Source: CBDCFT01 sp965216365 (lineage in GTDB: Bacteria; Pseudomonadota; Gammaproteobacteria; Arenicellales; CBDCFT01). From it: a DNA stretch of 64,000 nucleotides. Under the pieces are notes generated by a model. That model saw nothing but the letters and a program-made list of their open reading frames with translations. It was not told the DNA's origin and did not search any database. Of this stretch, positions 37,126 through 46,283 are shown in pieces. Position 1 is the first letter of the stretch; every line of letters begins with the position of its first letter. A program made the position numbers and the translations under genes. The DNA is taken from NCBI GenBank assembly GCA_965216365.1, contig CBDCFT010000015.1:124001-188000 (forward strand). The letters run 5' to 3'.

Positions 37126-37946
37126 CAGCGTTGTTTTTCGCAGGGGACTTGAAAAAACACAGGGAACTCATCGTCAAGCCTGACAGCGCAAAGGGCGCCA
37201 CCCCAAACACAACCTGAGTCAGTAGCAATATACTGATTTACTTGGCGGCAACCCAGAGAGGACCAGTGACCAAATACGACTCGTGTCGCTCGAGGCGATT
37301 TTGGTCTGCATAAATACCACGGCGTTAGATCGTCAGTCACTTTCTCCGGTGGATCGGTGTTCGAATAGTCCATTAACCCGTCGCTCGTTATATATCTTGC
37401 CCGTGTGAAAATATTGATAATACTGCGCAAACGTTTGTAACCCTTTAGCTTATCCGACCAATAGTCCGGTTTAGAGCCATACATCTTAGCGAAAAAATCT
37501 GCGCACTGTTCTGAACGCACACGTGTCTCCACTTCCGCTGATAGTTTCAGAGCCTTTTTAATCGACCAGTCCGGATGAATTGACGCATGCACCATCGCGC
37601 AGTCGAGATCCGCATCATAGTGCATCAAAGGCTGTTGGCGCAGCCAATCCAGCAAGTCGTCGCGATCTTTAGCCTCGAGAACATCCTCAATAGTATCGCT
37701 GGGGCGCAATCGTCGCGATCCTGCCGCGATGGCCAGCAGATTCAAATCATGGTTACCCAGAACAGTAATCGCGTTATCGCTTAAATCGCGCACGAAGCGC
37801 AGTACGCCGAGCGACTCCGGCCCCCGGTTTACAAGGTCGCCAACAAACCACAGATTGTCACAATCCGAATGAAAACATATTTTATAGAGCAGGGCGCGCA
37901 GCCTGGTGTAACAACCCTGTACATCGCCAATGGCGTAAATCGCCAC
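37125..37946 (-). CDS. apaH: symmetrical bis(5'-nucleosyl)-tetraphosphatase
   Basis: ApaH hydrolyses Ap4A to two ADP and also decaps Np4-RNA. The 273-residue metallophosphatase has the metal-binding motifs GDVQGCY (7-13), GDLVNRGP and GNHD, and the family-specific VFGHWSSLGC near the C-terminus. It forms an overlapping pair with apaG. Confidence 0.95.
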   Translation of the reverse strand: MAIYAIGDVQGCYTRLRALLYKICFHSDCDNLWFVGDLVNRGPESLGVLRFVRDLSDNAITVLGNHDLNLLAIAAGSRRLRPSDTIEDVLEAKDRDDLLDWLRQQPLMHYDADLDCAMVHASIHPDWSIKKALKLSAEVETRVRSEQCADFFAKMYGSKPDYWSDKLKGYKRLRSIINIFTRARYITSDGLMDYSNTDPPEKVTDDLTPWYLCRPKSPRATRVVFGHWSSLGCRQVNQYIATDSGCVWGGALCAVRLDDEFPVFFQVPCEKQR

Positions 37947-37986
37947 CTTTTAACTAAACTGCATGGGAAAACCAGAAAGGCGGGTA

Positions 37987-38793
37987 TTACTGTTCTGGTT
38001 CATCATCATCAAATAGTTCGTCTTCATCGAAAAACGTGTCATCCAGTGGCGGGTTGCCATCGTAAATCTGGTTGCGCCGGCGTTGCGTGTACGCGTCGCG
38101 CACGTAAAGATAAGGGTCCAGTTGCTGGTTGAATACTTTTTCACTGCCCAGGTACTGCGAGCGCAAATCAATTACTTCGAGAGCGATCAGAGCGTACTCG
38201 GTTTTACTCGAAACTTGATTATCGATAGGGTCGAAATAAACGATTTCGCCTAACAGCCCGATGCTATCACGTACATTACTGGTTCCCAGGAACGGTAACT
38301 CGACATAAGGCCCGCTGCCGATCCCCCACACCGCAAAAGTCTGGCCAAAATCCTCGTCATGTTTATCCAGGTTCAGGTCCGATGCGATATCCACGATACC
38401 GGCTAGTCCCAGGGTGGAATTGATCAGGAAACGGGTCGTATCCTTGCTTGCCTGCACAAACTTGCCCTGTAATAAGTCATTCACGATGGTGACCGGTTCC
38501 TCCAGGTTGAGGAAAAAATTACTGATCCCGGTTCGTACCGGGCCGGGAACGACACGCTTATAACCCCTGGCCGCCGGAATCAGTACTGACTTATCGACTT
38601 TCTGGTTAAACGCAAACATTTTTCGGTTATAGCTTTCCCAGGGATCGTTGTCTTTGATTACCACACCGTTATCCGAATTTCCGTTATCGACTTTTGGCAT
38701 CGTGCTGCAACTGCTGCAAAGAGCCGTCGCCAACAACAACGCAGTTAAACGTAACAATCCTTTCCTGGATGCCAATTTTCTCCGGCTATACAT
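37987..38793 (-). CDS. mlaA: MlaA family phospholipid-retrograde-transport lipoprotein (VacJ)
   Basis: MlaA sits in the outer membrane and removes mislocalised phospholipids from the outer leaflet for the Mla pathway. I place the start at ATG 38793, which has GGAGA seven bases upstream. The frame is open to 38865 but without a signal. The signal sequence runs to LATALCSSC, with the lipidated cysteine in the CSSC stretch. The mature part has NDPWESYNRKMFAFNQKVDK, NFFLNLEEPVTIVNDLLQG, RFLINSTLGLAG and GPYVELPFLG, all MlaA hallmarks. An acidic Asp/Glu-rich tail ends the protein. No other mla gene is in the window. Confidence 0.93.
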   Translation of the reverse strand: MYSRRKLASRKGLLRLTALLLATALCSSCSTMPKVDNGNSDNGVVIKDNDPWESYNRKMFAFNQKVDKSVLIPAARGYKRVVPGPVRTGISNFFLNLEEPVTIVNDLLQGKFVQASKDTTRFLINSTLGLAGIVDIASDLNLDKHDEDFGQTFAVWGIGSGPYVELPFLGTSNVRDSIGLLGEIVYFDPIDNQVSSKTEYALIALEVIDLRSQYLGSEKVFNQQLDPYLYVRDAYTQRRRNQIYDGNPPLDDTFFDEDELFDDDEPEQ

Positions 38794-38909
38794 AGTAGTT
38801 CTCCAAAACAGCAGTACTCGAACCAAATTATATTTCAATATGCAATAGATTACGCTTTTATACATTATCGTAATACACTGTAGGTTGTGTCTGGCGAATA
38901 CGACAAAGC

Positions 38910-39416
38910 ATGAGTTTCAAAATCCACCGGCGACAACTGACGCTATTACGCATTTATAGCACGATGCTGTTTCTCACGCATTCGACACAGGCAGCGGATG
39001 GTGATGTGTTCGAAGACTGGACCATGCGCTGCGACCCGGACTCTGCGACACCACGGTGTTATTTATCCCAGCGTGCGTTTATCCAGGGCAGCGGTGAACG
39101 CGTGTTTGAACTCGCGGTGGGGGAACTTGGAGAAGACCGGCAGATTGTTATGTTACTCAGCGCACCACTGGGCATCTTTCTGCCCGCCGGGTTGCGTGTG
39201 CAGGTGGATAACACAAATACGCAGCGGGTGGTACTACAGCGTTGTAATACTCGCGGTTGTCATGCTGAGTTGTTACTCAATGAAGAGTTTTTGGAATTGA
39301 TGAAAAAGGGACTGCAACTCAATATAACATTCAGTGATTCCGCTTTACAGCAGTTCGGATTCCCAATGTCGTTAAAAGGCTTCTCCAGCGGCCTGGAGCA
39401 ACTATTATCGCACTGA
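38910..39416 (+). CDS. invasion-associated locus B (IalB)-like secreted protein
   Basis: The 168-residue protein has an N-terminal signal (about 1-29, ending STQAA) and the IalB pattern: EDWTMRCD, then CYLSQ, PLGIFLPAGLRVQVD and CNTRGCHAELLL. Four cysteines in this family pair as disulfides. IalB-type proteins are periplasmic and of unclear role, and the name does not imply virulence here. It diverges from mlaA and is followed by the InaA-type kinase. Confidence 0.82.
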   Translation: MSFKIHRRQLTLLRIYSTMLFLTHSTQAADGDVFEDWTMRCDPDSATPRCYLSQRAFIQGSGERVFELAVGELGEDRQIVMLLSAPLGIFLPAGLRVQVDNTNTQRVVLQRCNTRGCHAELLLNEEFLELMKKGLQLNITFSDSALQQFGFPMSLKGFSSGLEQLLSH

Positions 39417-39467
39417 ATTTATCCAAATCAACTCGCAACACAAACAACTCAGGGAAGGAAATATCAC

Positions 39468-40245
39468 ATGGTGGGTGGATACATATTTTATAGACTCGGA
39501 ATTGTTTAACACCATCCATCGTCGATGGTGTAACAACACGCTTTCTCCAAACAAGGTTTTAAATACCAAACCCGGCCGGCAATCCGGTTTGTACCGGGTT
39601 GAATCGAACCAACAAGTGGTATTTATCAAACAGTATTACCGCCGGCATGCGGCGGAAAGAATTAAATATCTATTCAAATCAACCCGGGCAATGGCGGAAG
39701 TCAGGAATAATGGCGAGCTGCATAAACTCGGTATTGGTGTGCCAAACCTATTGGCGCACGCCGAGGAGAAACGACACGGATTCTGGCTGCGCAGTTTGTT
39801 GGTGTTAGTGGCTCTGCAAAACTCCGTGACCTTAAAACAATATTCCGAAACACCTAGCAACCACGAGAGCTGCAAACCACTGCTAAAGAACTTAGCGAAC
39901 GACGTCGCACACTTGCATAACAACGGTATTTATTATCGCGATCTGCACGCCGAAAATATTCTGGTTTCCCAAGACGAAGCACGATCGCCGCTGATCTACT
40001 TTGTTGATTTACATGAGGCGAGGAAACGACAAGCGTTAAACAAACAACAGTGCGTAGACGACCTCGCCCGGTTAAATTCATTTGTCACAGCGAGTGTCAG
40101 AACCCGCATACGTTTTTTATTGCATTATCTGCAAGCCAGAAACATGCCGAAACAGCGACAATGGTTGGATCAAATAGATAAACGAACGCGTGAAATCTGG
40201 CAGCGTTATGCGACAAAACATCCGGGTTTTAAAAGAAAATATTAA
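39468..40245 (+). CDS. InaA/Kdo-kinase-like lipopolysaccharide kinase family protein, start probably frameshifted
   Basis: The protein has the small-kinase core of the LPS kinase (InaA/KdkA/WaaP) group: FIKQYYRR with the ATP-binding lysine, a catalytic loop YYRDLHAENILV, and the metal-binding FVDLHEAR. It may phosphorylate Kdo or heptose of the LPS core. The main frame can begin at GTG 39475 without a suitable ribosome site. ATG 39468 has GGAAGG at ideal spacing but is one base out of frame. Removing one G from GGG at 39473-39475 would join them (258 residues), so a homopolymer error is likely. Confidence 0.75.
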
Positions 40246-40313
40246 AAGCTTAGCGGTCAATTGTCGGTTATCTGCGTTCACTTGCGGGAGCGGATCGCTA
40301 CTACAAGAAACAC

Positions 40314-40383
40314 TGTCATTGCGAGGAGTAACACGACGAAGCAATCTCTAGGACAAGCTCGCCACGCTTCGCTTGCCATGACA
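40314..40383. repeat. 70-bp palindromic dispersed-type repeat
   Basis: The segment starts TGTCATTGCGAGGAG and ends with CTTCGCTTGCCATGACA, so its termini are inverted copies with mismatches. The internal CGACGAAGCAATCTC belongs to the same motif. I recall very similar sequences dispersed in many bacterial genomes. No coding frame is present. Confidence 0.6.
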
Positions 40384-40453
40384 AAACTTTACCGATGGGT
40401 ATGTTTCGACCAGTTTTTCATGTGGTGGTTTCTATGCGGTCGAAGACAGAGCA

Positions 40454-40575
40454 CCACGGGTTTACCCGTGGGTGAATGAGCTACGTTGTTGCTCATCGTG
40501 GCCCGTAGTTGAAGTGATGAGCAGCAACGGCAGCCCGAAGGGCTGTGACAGTAAGCACCCCGGCTTTAGCCGGGG
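40454..40575. repeat. cluster of four hairpins, possible REP/IS200-type structured element
   Basis: Four stem-loops follow each other. These are CCACGGG-TTTA-CCCGTGG (40454-40471), a 14-bp stem with one mismatch (40484-40497 with 40516-40529), CAGCCC-GAA-GGGCTG (40531-40545) and CCCCGGC-TTTA-GCCGGGG (40558-40575). The two outer hairpins share a TTTA loop. The array lies between the kinase and the ABC permease gene. It resembles the folded ends of IS200/IS605 or RAYT-mobilised units, but no transposase is present. Confidence 0.5.
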
Positions 40576-40631
40576 GAATCTATACGCGACTAAGTGGTTC
40601 GAAAATGACAGCGACCGCCGAAAGCCAGATA

Positions 40632-43124
40632 TCAAACCGTCTCACGCAACACTAGCCAGGGCGGGGTAATGCTTAGCCGGCGGGTCATGAGAATCCCCGC
40701 AGATGCAACCAGGACAACGCCACTGGCAATACCTGCCCACCAAACGCTGGGTCGCGGAAAGTAATCGAGCTGCAAAACCCACTCCGCCAGGGCATAACCC
40801 GTCACACTGGCACCAAACGCACCGATGAGTCCGGCCAGCAAACCCAGTGCGCCGAATTCAACCACCAACGCTTGGCGCAAAGCTTTGCCTTGTACACCCA
40901 CGGTGCGCAGCAACGCCATTTCCCGGCGGCGTTCGTCGTAGCTGGTGTAAATCGATGCATATAACACCAGGATCCCGGCAATCAGGGTAAACAAAAAAAT
41001 GTATTGCAGTGCCTGATTCAGGCGCGCTAACAAACGCCGCACCTGGGTCAACAACGCGCCGACGTCCAGATCGGTCACGTTGGGGAACTCGCGCAGCATT
41101 GTGGTTAAAAATGCCATGTTATCCGGCGGTACGTAGACACTGGCAATGTAACTTGTCGGTGCATCACGCAACACCGCAGGTGGCGTGACCAGAAAAAAGT
41201 TGGGTTTGAAAGAATCCCAGGAAACCGTGCGCAGGCTGGTGATGTGCAACTCAATCTCGCGATCACTCACCTGGTAGGTCAAGACATCGCCCAGTTTAAT
41301 GCCAAGATGCTGCGCATAGTCCTGTTCTACAGATACCTGATTGAAATCGTTAGCATTGTCTTGCCACCACTGTCCGGCAATCACTTTGTTGTCATCGCCG
41401 GGGTGGTCACGCCAGGTTAGATTGGCGGCGCGTTGCACCATTTGCTGACCCACCGCATCGGCGAAATCGCTTGCGGAAACTGGGGTTTGGTTGATCTTAG
41501 TTAAACGTGCGCGCACCAGGGGACTGAACTCCGCCGTAGTCAGATCCATATCCCGCATGAAATCCGCCAACGCATCGCGTTGATCAGCCTGGATGTTGAT
41601 CAAAAAATGATTCGGTGTTTCAGGCGGCAGACGTTTCTCCCAGGTTTGCAATAGATCGCTGCGCACCAATGTGAGTAACAGGATTGCCATAATACCCAGC
41701 CCCAACCCAACCGCTTGCTGCACGGTGGAGCGGGAACGGCGTACCAGGTTCGCGAGGCCGTAACGCCAGGCGCCGCCGGCGTATTGTCGCAACCGGCCCA
41801 TTGTTTTGAGCATGCCAATACAGACAAGACCCAGCAAAAATAAAGTCGCCACAGTCCCCGTCAACACGATCAGGGTAAGTTTACCGTCGCGTACTATCCA
41901 CAACACCAATGCGGTAATACAGACCATTGCCAGCCCGTATACCGGCCACAACAGTGTTGGCAGTGCGCCGAGATCGCGCCGTAACACCCGCAGGGTGGGC
42001 ACGTCGCGCAAACGCAAAAGCGTCGGCAGACTAAAGCCGGTCAACACCACCATACCGAAAATCAAACCTGCAAACAGCGGTTTTAAAGACGGCGCGGGTA
42101 ATTGCAATTGCAGGCTTTCTGGGAGTAATGCGGAGAAGCCGTATTGACCCAAATACCCCAACACGGCGCCGGTCACGCAGGCGGCGATGCCCAGAATAAG
42201 TAACACACTTGTGAACACCAGGGTAATCGTATGTTGCGATGCGCCCAGACAACGTAAAACCGCAGCACTATCCATGTGCCTTTCCGTAAAATGCCGGGCA
42301 GCGCCGATGACCGCGACACCACTCAGCAAGACACTGACCAATGCGGCCAGACCAAGAAAACGTTCCGCGCGTTGCAGTGCTAATCGAAATCTCGGGCCGG
42401 CATCTTCCGCATCTCTCACTCGAATACCGGTGCCACCCAGAGACTCGATCTGTTGTTTGAATCGTGTAACGTTAAGCTCTTCACCCGCCACCAGAAAACG
42501 GTAACGGGCGAGACTGCCGGGGAGCAACAAACCGGTAGCAGTCAGGTCGATGTCATTCATTAGCAGACGCGGGGCGATGGAAAAAGCCGAGATCGCGCGA
42601 TCCGGCTCGAACGCCAATACGCGACTGACTAGAAACTCGTTATTGCCCAGCGTCAGCGAATCGCCCGGCGCCAGATCGAGCACGGCCATTAATTGTTTGT
42701 CCAGCCACACCTCGCCCGGTGTCGGGATATCTTCAGTCGCATTGTCCGGCGCATCGATGGACCGCGCCGTGCGCAACTGTCCGCGCAACGGATAGTTGTG
42801 TCCAACCGCTTTAACCTCGACCAAGGTATTACGCTCACCGATCAACACCATGCTGCGAAAAGAAACGTGTGTTGTCGTTTGCAAGTTCTCCCCGTCAGCC
42901 AGCTGTTGCCATGCACTCTCCGGCTTAAACGCCGTTTCCAGAACCAGGTCGGCACCGAGCAGTTCTGCGCCTTGGCGCGACAAGGCCAGACGCACCCGGT
43001 CGGTAAATGCCGTGACTGAAACAATGCTCGCGACCGCGATGAGCAAGGCCAGCGCTATGACGCGCAAGTCGCCCGCGCGCCACTCACGGCCCAGCATGCG
43101 CAAAGCGAAAGTAACATTACGCAT
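40632..43124 (-). CDS. FtsX-like ABC transporter permease (YbbP type)
   Basis: The 830-residue inner-membrane protein has about ten helices. One lies at the N-terminus, followed by a large periplasmic domain, two groups of FtsX-type helices (about 255-450 and 720-830) and a second periplasmic domain (about 505-700). The last part has YASIYTSYDERRREMALLRTVGVQGKALRQALVVEF, the MacB/FtsX signature. It overlaps its ATPase gene by 8 bases. With the divergent tesA this reproduces the E. coli tesA-ybbA-ybbP locus. The substrate is unknown, and an envelope lipid or lipoprotein is likely. Confidence 0.88.
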   Translation of the reverse strand: MRNVTFALRMLGREWRAGDLRVIALALLIAVASIVSVTAFTDRVRLALSRQGAELLGADLVLETAFKPESAWQQLADGENLQTTTHVSFRSMVLIGERNTLVEVKAVGHNYPLRGQLRTARSIDAPDNATEDIPTPGEVWLDKQLMAVLDLAPGDSLTLGNNEFLVSRVLAFEPDRAISAFSIAPRLLMNDIDLTATGLLLPGSLARYRFLVAGEELNVTRFKQQIESLGGTGIRVRDAEDAGPRFRLALQRAERFLGLAALVSVLLSGVAVIGAARHFTERHMDSAAVLRCLGASQHTITLVFTSVLLILGIAACVTGAVLGYLGQYGFSALLPESLQLQLPAPSLKPLFAGLIFGMVVLTGFSLPTLLRLRDVPTLRVLRRDLGALPTLLWPVYGLAMVCITALVLWIVRDGKLTLIVLTGTVATLFLLGLVCIGMLKTMGRLRQYAGGAWRYGLANLVRRSRSTVQQAVGLGLGIMAILLLTLVRSDLLQTWEKRLPPETPNHFLINIQADQRDALADFMRDMDLTTAEFSPLVRARLTKINQTPVSASDFADAVGQQMVQRAANLTWRDHPGDDNKVIAGQWWQDNANDFNQVSVEQDYAQHLGIKLGDVLTYQVSDREIELHITSLRTVSWDSFKPNFFLVTPPAVLRDAPTSYIASVYVPPDNMAFLTTMLREFPNVTDLDVGALLTQVRRLLARLNQALQYIFLFTLIAGILVLYASIYTSYDERRREMALLRTVGVQGKALRQALVVEFGALGLLAGLIGAFGASVTGYALAEWVLQLDYFPRPSVWWAGIASGVVLVASAGILMTRRLSITPPWLVLRETV

Positions 43125-43812
43125 TGTTTAGCAGGCAACCATCCGCCAGCTCGAGTTGTCTTTCGCAACAATCCGCCAAACGCACATCATGTGTGACGAC
43201 GATCAGTGTAGTGCCACTGTCCCGGTTCAGTTGAAACAGCAAATCGGAAATCTGAGTGCCGGTCTTACGATCCAGGTTGCCGGTCGGTTCATCGGCAAAC
43301 AGCAGTTTTGGTTGACTGACGAATGCTCTCGCAATGGCCACTCGTTGTTGTTCACCACCGGACAGTTGCGACGGATAATGGTTCGCGCGTTGCGCCAAGC
43401 CGACGCGTTGTAGTACGTCGCGTGCTGCTGGAACGGCAGCGATGGCAGGATCGGGATTAAGCTCCAGTGGCAGCAAGACATTCTCCATGGCGCTCAGGTT
43501 CGGCAACAAGTGAAAACTTTGAAAAACAAAACCGATTTTGTGTGCGCGCAGCCGGGCGAGACCGTCTTCATCCAGCGTTGAAAGGCTTGTACCATCGAAC
43601 ACCACCTCGCCCTGGCTAGGTGTATCCAGACCAGCCAGCAAACCGAGCAGGGTCGATTTGCCCGAACCGGAAACTCCTATCACCGCTAACGATTGGGCTG
43701 CATAGACCGACAGCGAAACACCATCTAGAATGCGCAATTTACCTGCAGGGCTGGTTACCTCTTTGACTAAATCGCGCGCTTCTAGAATAAGATCGTCCCT
43801 GTCGTTTGTCAT
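43117..43812 (-). CDS. ABC transporter ATP-binding protein (YbbA type)
   Basis: The protein is the ATPase of the YbbA/LolD/MacB group: Walker A GVSGSGKS (about 46-53), signature LSGGEQQR and Walker B LLFADEPTGNLD. I use ATG 43812 (MTNDRDDLILEA). The frame is open to 43866, but the extra 18 residues lie within the tesA start region and look non-coding. It pairs with the overlapping FtsX-like permease. Confidence 0.92.
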   Translation of the reverse strand: MTNDRDDLILEARDLVKEVTSPAGKLRILDGVSLSVYAAQSLAVIGVSGSGKSTLLGLLAGLDTPSQGEVVFDGTSLSTLDEDGLARLRAHKIGFVFQSFHLLPNLSAMENVLLPLELNPDPAIAAVPAARDVLQRVGLAQRANHYPSQLSGGEQQRVAIARAFVSQPKLLFADEPTGNLDRKTGTQISDLLFQLNRDSGTTLIVVTHDVRLADCCERQLELADGCLLNNA

Positions 43813-44407
43813 AGGATTTATTGTGCTGTTGTTGTGGGGCGTATCGCAAGCGTCGCAACCGGTCATTTTAGTGTTAGGCGACAGCTTGAGCAGTGCCTAT
43901 GGCATGGATAGCAAGCAAGGCTGGGTCGCGTTACTGCAATCGAAATTACGCCAGCAAGATTATCCGCATCAGGTCGTGAATGCCAGTATTGCCGGCGAAA
44001 CCACGGCCGGCGGCTTGGCGCGTATCGAGTCTTTGCTCGAACGCAATCAACCGCAACTGGTCATTGTCGAGCTAGGCGGTAATGACGGTCTGCGCGGTCT
44101 GACTCTGGGCCAGATAGAGCAAAACCTGCAATCGATTACCCAAAGCGTCGCCGCCGTGGGAGCCCCCGTACTACTGGCAGAAATCTATTTGCCGCCGAAC
44201 TACGGGGCTGCCTATACTGAGCAATTTAGGGCGATTTTCAACAATCTGGCGAGCCAGGAAGGCGTGGCGCTGTTGCCGTTTTTGCTGGATGATGTCGCCA
44301 CCGACGTGACTTATATGCAAGACGATGGCGTGCATCCCAATGTCGCCGCGCAGCCTGTTATCCTGGAGAATGTTTGGAAATCCCTGCTGCCACTGCTATC
44401 TCGTTAG
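43730..44407 (+). CDS. tesA: TesA-like arylesterase / acyl-CoA thioesterase I
   Basis: This is a periplasmic SGNH hydrolase of the TesA/ApeA group, acting on acyl thioesters or aryl esters. Catalytic blocks are VLGDSLSSAYG (Ser nucleophile), ELGGNDGLRG, and DDGVHPN with the Asp-His pair. A signal helix, FVIGFIVLLLWGVSQAS, precedes it. The listed start is the furthest open one. The true start is probably near 43796-43823, close to the divergent ybbA start, but no clear ribosome site decides it. Confidence 0.88.
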   Translation: MRNLPAGLVTSLTKSRASRIRSSLSFVIGFIVLLLWGVSQASQPVILVLGDSLSSAYGMDSKQGWVALLQSKLRQQDYPHQVVNASIAGETTAGGLARIESLLERNQPQLVIVELGGNDGLRGLTLGQIEQNLQSITQSVAAVGAPVLLAEIYLPPNYGAAYTEQFRAIFNNLASQEGVALLPFLLDDVATDVTYMQDDGVHPNVAAQPVILENVWKSLLPLLSR

Positions 44408-44463
44408 TATCGAGGCCGATTTTACACCTGTTTACTTGTATGATTTTCAGCGCGCGCTAGAAT

Positions 44464-45792
44464 GTGTGGTTGAATAAAAAGCGCATTTTGGGGGAAGGTC
44501 TTCTGTTTTTATTCTTATCCCGTAGCCAGCTGGTGGTTGGTCTACTACTGCTGTATTGCCTGCAACCACTGCGTGCAGCGGAATATGTAATCGAATCCAT
44601 CGAATTCAGCGGTAATAAAGTCACCAAAGATCACATCCTGTTGCAGGAAATGCTGTTCGATGCGGGTGACAACGTGACCGACGAACAGATAGAGCAGGCG
44701 CGCCAGTCCATCATGAACCTGGATCTATTCAAAGCGGTGACTAGTGAATTGGTGGCGACCGAAAGCGGGCATCGTTTGTTGATTGACGTCGATGAGAAAC
44801 ATTATTGGTTTATCGTGCCGAAACTCAGTCGCAGTGGCGATGGCGATGTAGCCTATGGTGGCGAGTTTCAGATCGACAATCTGGCCGGGCGTAATCAGCA
44901 CTTGGAACTGAATTTTCGCAAGAAAAACTTCGATGATACGGATGTTGACGAGGAGGAACAGATAGAACTCGAGTTTCAAAGTCCGCGGATATTTCGGTCT
45001 GCTTTTGAATTTAATCTGGATATAAAGCAAGAACAGGCGGCGCTGGAGGAAGATCGTTTCGGGGTGTTAGGCAATTACGATCGCGAACTGGATGAGTATG
45101 GGTTTACATTGGCGCGCTGGAAAAACCCACTGGGTCCGAGCAAGGGTTGGCGTTATTTTGGCGGCGCAAGGGTGCAACAATTCGATCATACGTTTTTGAG
45201 TGGCGAACCGGGATTGTTTTTCGACGCCGACATTTTTTCCGTAATCGGTGGCTTTAGTTTTATTGATGTGCAGAACTACTTGTTCAGCCGCGAAGGCATT
45301 CACTACGGTTACCAGGGAAATCTGTCCACCGACAGTTTCGGCTCCGATGTCAGTTTCGCCCGGCACAGCGTGTTCTACCGTCGGTTTAAACGCGTTACTC
45401 AGCGGCCTCACACCAATTTTAATACCCAGTTACGGTTCGGTTACACTACGCGTTCGATATTTGGTGATCCGACATACAGTGTAGCCAATGGGCGGTCGAT
45501 TCGCGGCTTTGATCGTGACAGTCTGGAAGGCGACGCTTTTATCATCGGCAATTTGCAATTTTTGACGCCGTTGTATGGTAAAAATGCGCTGCGTGGTGTG
45601 ACTTTTCTGGATTTCGGCAATGCCTACGAGAATATTCACGAAATTGATCTAAGTGATTTAAAATTCGGTGCCGGAATTGGTTTGCGCTGGAAAGTGAAGT
45701 CTTTCGTCAAATTTGATTTGCGCCTCGACGTAGCGCACGGCTTTCCAGGCGGGGAGTTAAAAGTTTTCGCGGGGACAAGAACGATTTTTTAA
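44464..45792 (+). CDS. small Omp85-family protein: one POTRA domain plus BamA-type barrel
   Basis: The 442-residue protein has a hydrophobic signal (about 15-38) and a single POTRA-like domain (about 39-113, YVIESIEFSGNKVTKDHILLQEM). A barrel of about 330 residues follows. In it, GRSIRGFDRDSLEGD matches the conserved RGF loop of BamA/TamA/FhaC, and the C-terminus ends in Phe. Ordinary BamA has five POTRA domains and TamA three, so this is a minimal form. The GTG start at 44464 is poorly defined. It lies after tesA and before a phosphatase gene. Confidence 0.75.
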   Translation: MWLNKKRILGEGLLFLFLSRSQLVVGLLLLYCLQPLRAAEYVIESIEFSGNKVTKDHILLQEMLFDAGDNVTDEQIEQARQSIMNLDLFKAVTSELVATESGHRLLIDVDEKHYWFIVPKLSRSGDGDVAYGGEFQIDNLAGRNQHLELNFRKKNFDDTDVDEEEQIELEFQSPRIFRSAFEFNLDIKQEQAALEEDRFGVLGNYDRELDEYGFTLARWKNPLGPSKGWRYFGGARVQQFDHTFLSGEPGLFFDADIFSVIGGFSFIDVQNYLFSREGIHYGYQGNLSTDSFGSDVSFARHSVFYRRFKRVTQRPHTNFNTQLRFGYTTRSIFGDPTYSVANGRSIRGFDRDSLEGDAFIIGNLQFLTPLYGKNALRGVTFLDFGNAYENIHEIDLSDLKFGAGIGLRWKVKSFVKFDLRLDVAHGFPGGELKVFAGTRTIF

Positions 45793-45818
45793 GCCCAGAG
45801 GTTATTTTAAGAGGGAAA

Positions 45819-46283
45819 ATGATAAATTTCAGTGCGATTGCAAAGGAGTTGCTCCTTGGTAGCTATCCCCAGAATGAACTCGATGTAGAGCGGTTATCCG
45901 CTGCCGGTGTCAACGGTGTATTAAGCCTGCAGACCGAAGATGACTTCGAACAGTGGGTGGTTGATTGGGGCGCAATGCAGCAGTTGTACCAGGAGGCAGG
46001 CATCGAAGTGCAACGCGTGCCGATGATTGATTTCAATAAGCAGGACATAGAACTTCATCTGGACAAAGCGGTTAAGGCATTGGACGTGATGATTAAAAAT
46101 GGCCAGCGTGTGTATGTTCATTGCACCGCCGGTAAACAGCGCGCACCGACGGTCGTCACCGCCTATCTCGCCTGGTGCCATGACTGGCCGCTGGACAAGG
46201 CGCAACACCACGTTACCCGGCGCCGTGCCTGCGAACCTTATATAGATGTAATCGAGTCTGCTTCCTTATTGCGCGTTGGATAG
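45819..46283 (+). CDS. dual-specificity-type phosphatase, laforin/SEX4-like signature
   Basis: The 154-residue cytoplasmic protein has the Cys-based phosphatase loop VHCTAGKQRAP (Cys102, Arg108) and a likely general acid Asp71 in PMIDFNKQD. The loop residues and the following AYLAW resemble the plant SEX4 and laforin glucan phosphatases more than protein tyrosine phosphatases. Those enzymes normally carry a carbohydrate-binding module, which is missing here. A ribosome site (AAGAGGG) precedes the ATG. The gene overlaps the next ABC ATPase gene by 8 bases. Confidence 0.75.
   Translation: MINFSAIAKELLLGSYPQNELDVERLSAAGVNGVLSLQTEDDFEQWVVDWGAMQQLYQEAGIEVQRVPMIDFNKQDIELHLDKAVKALDVMIKNGQRVYVHCTAGKQRAPTVVTAYLAWCHDWPLDKAQHHVTRRRACEPYIDVIESASLLRVG

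Noticed and set aside
40314..40575. CRISPR array
   Set aside because: The repeats are inverted hairpins of different sequence, without regular spacers or direct repeats.
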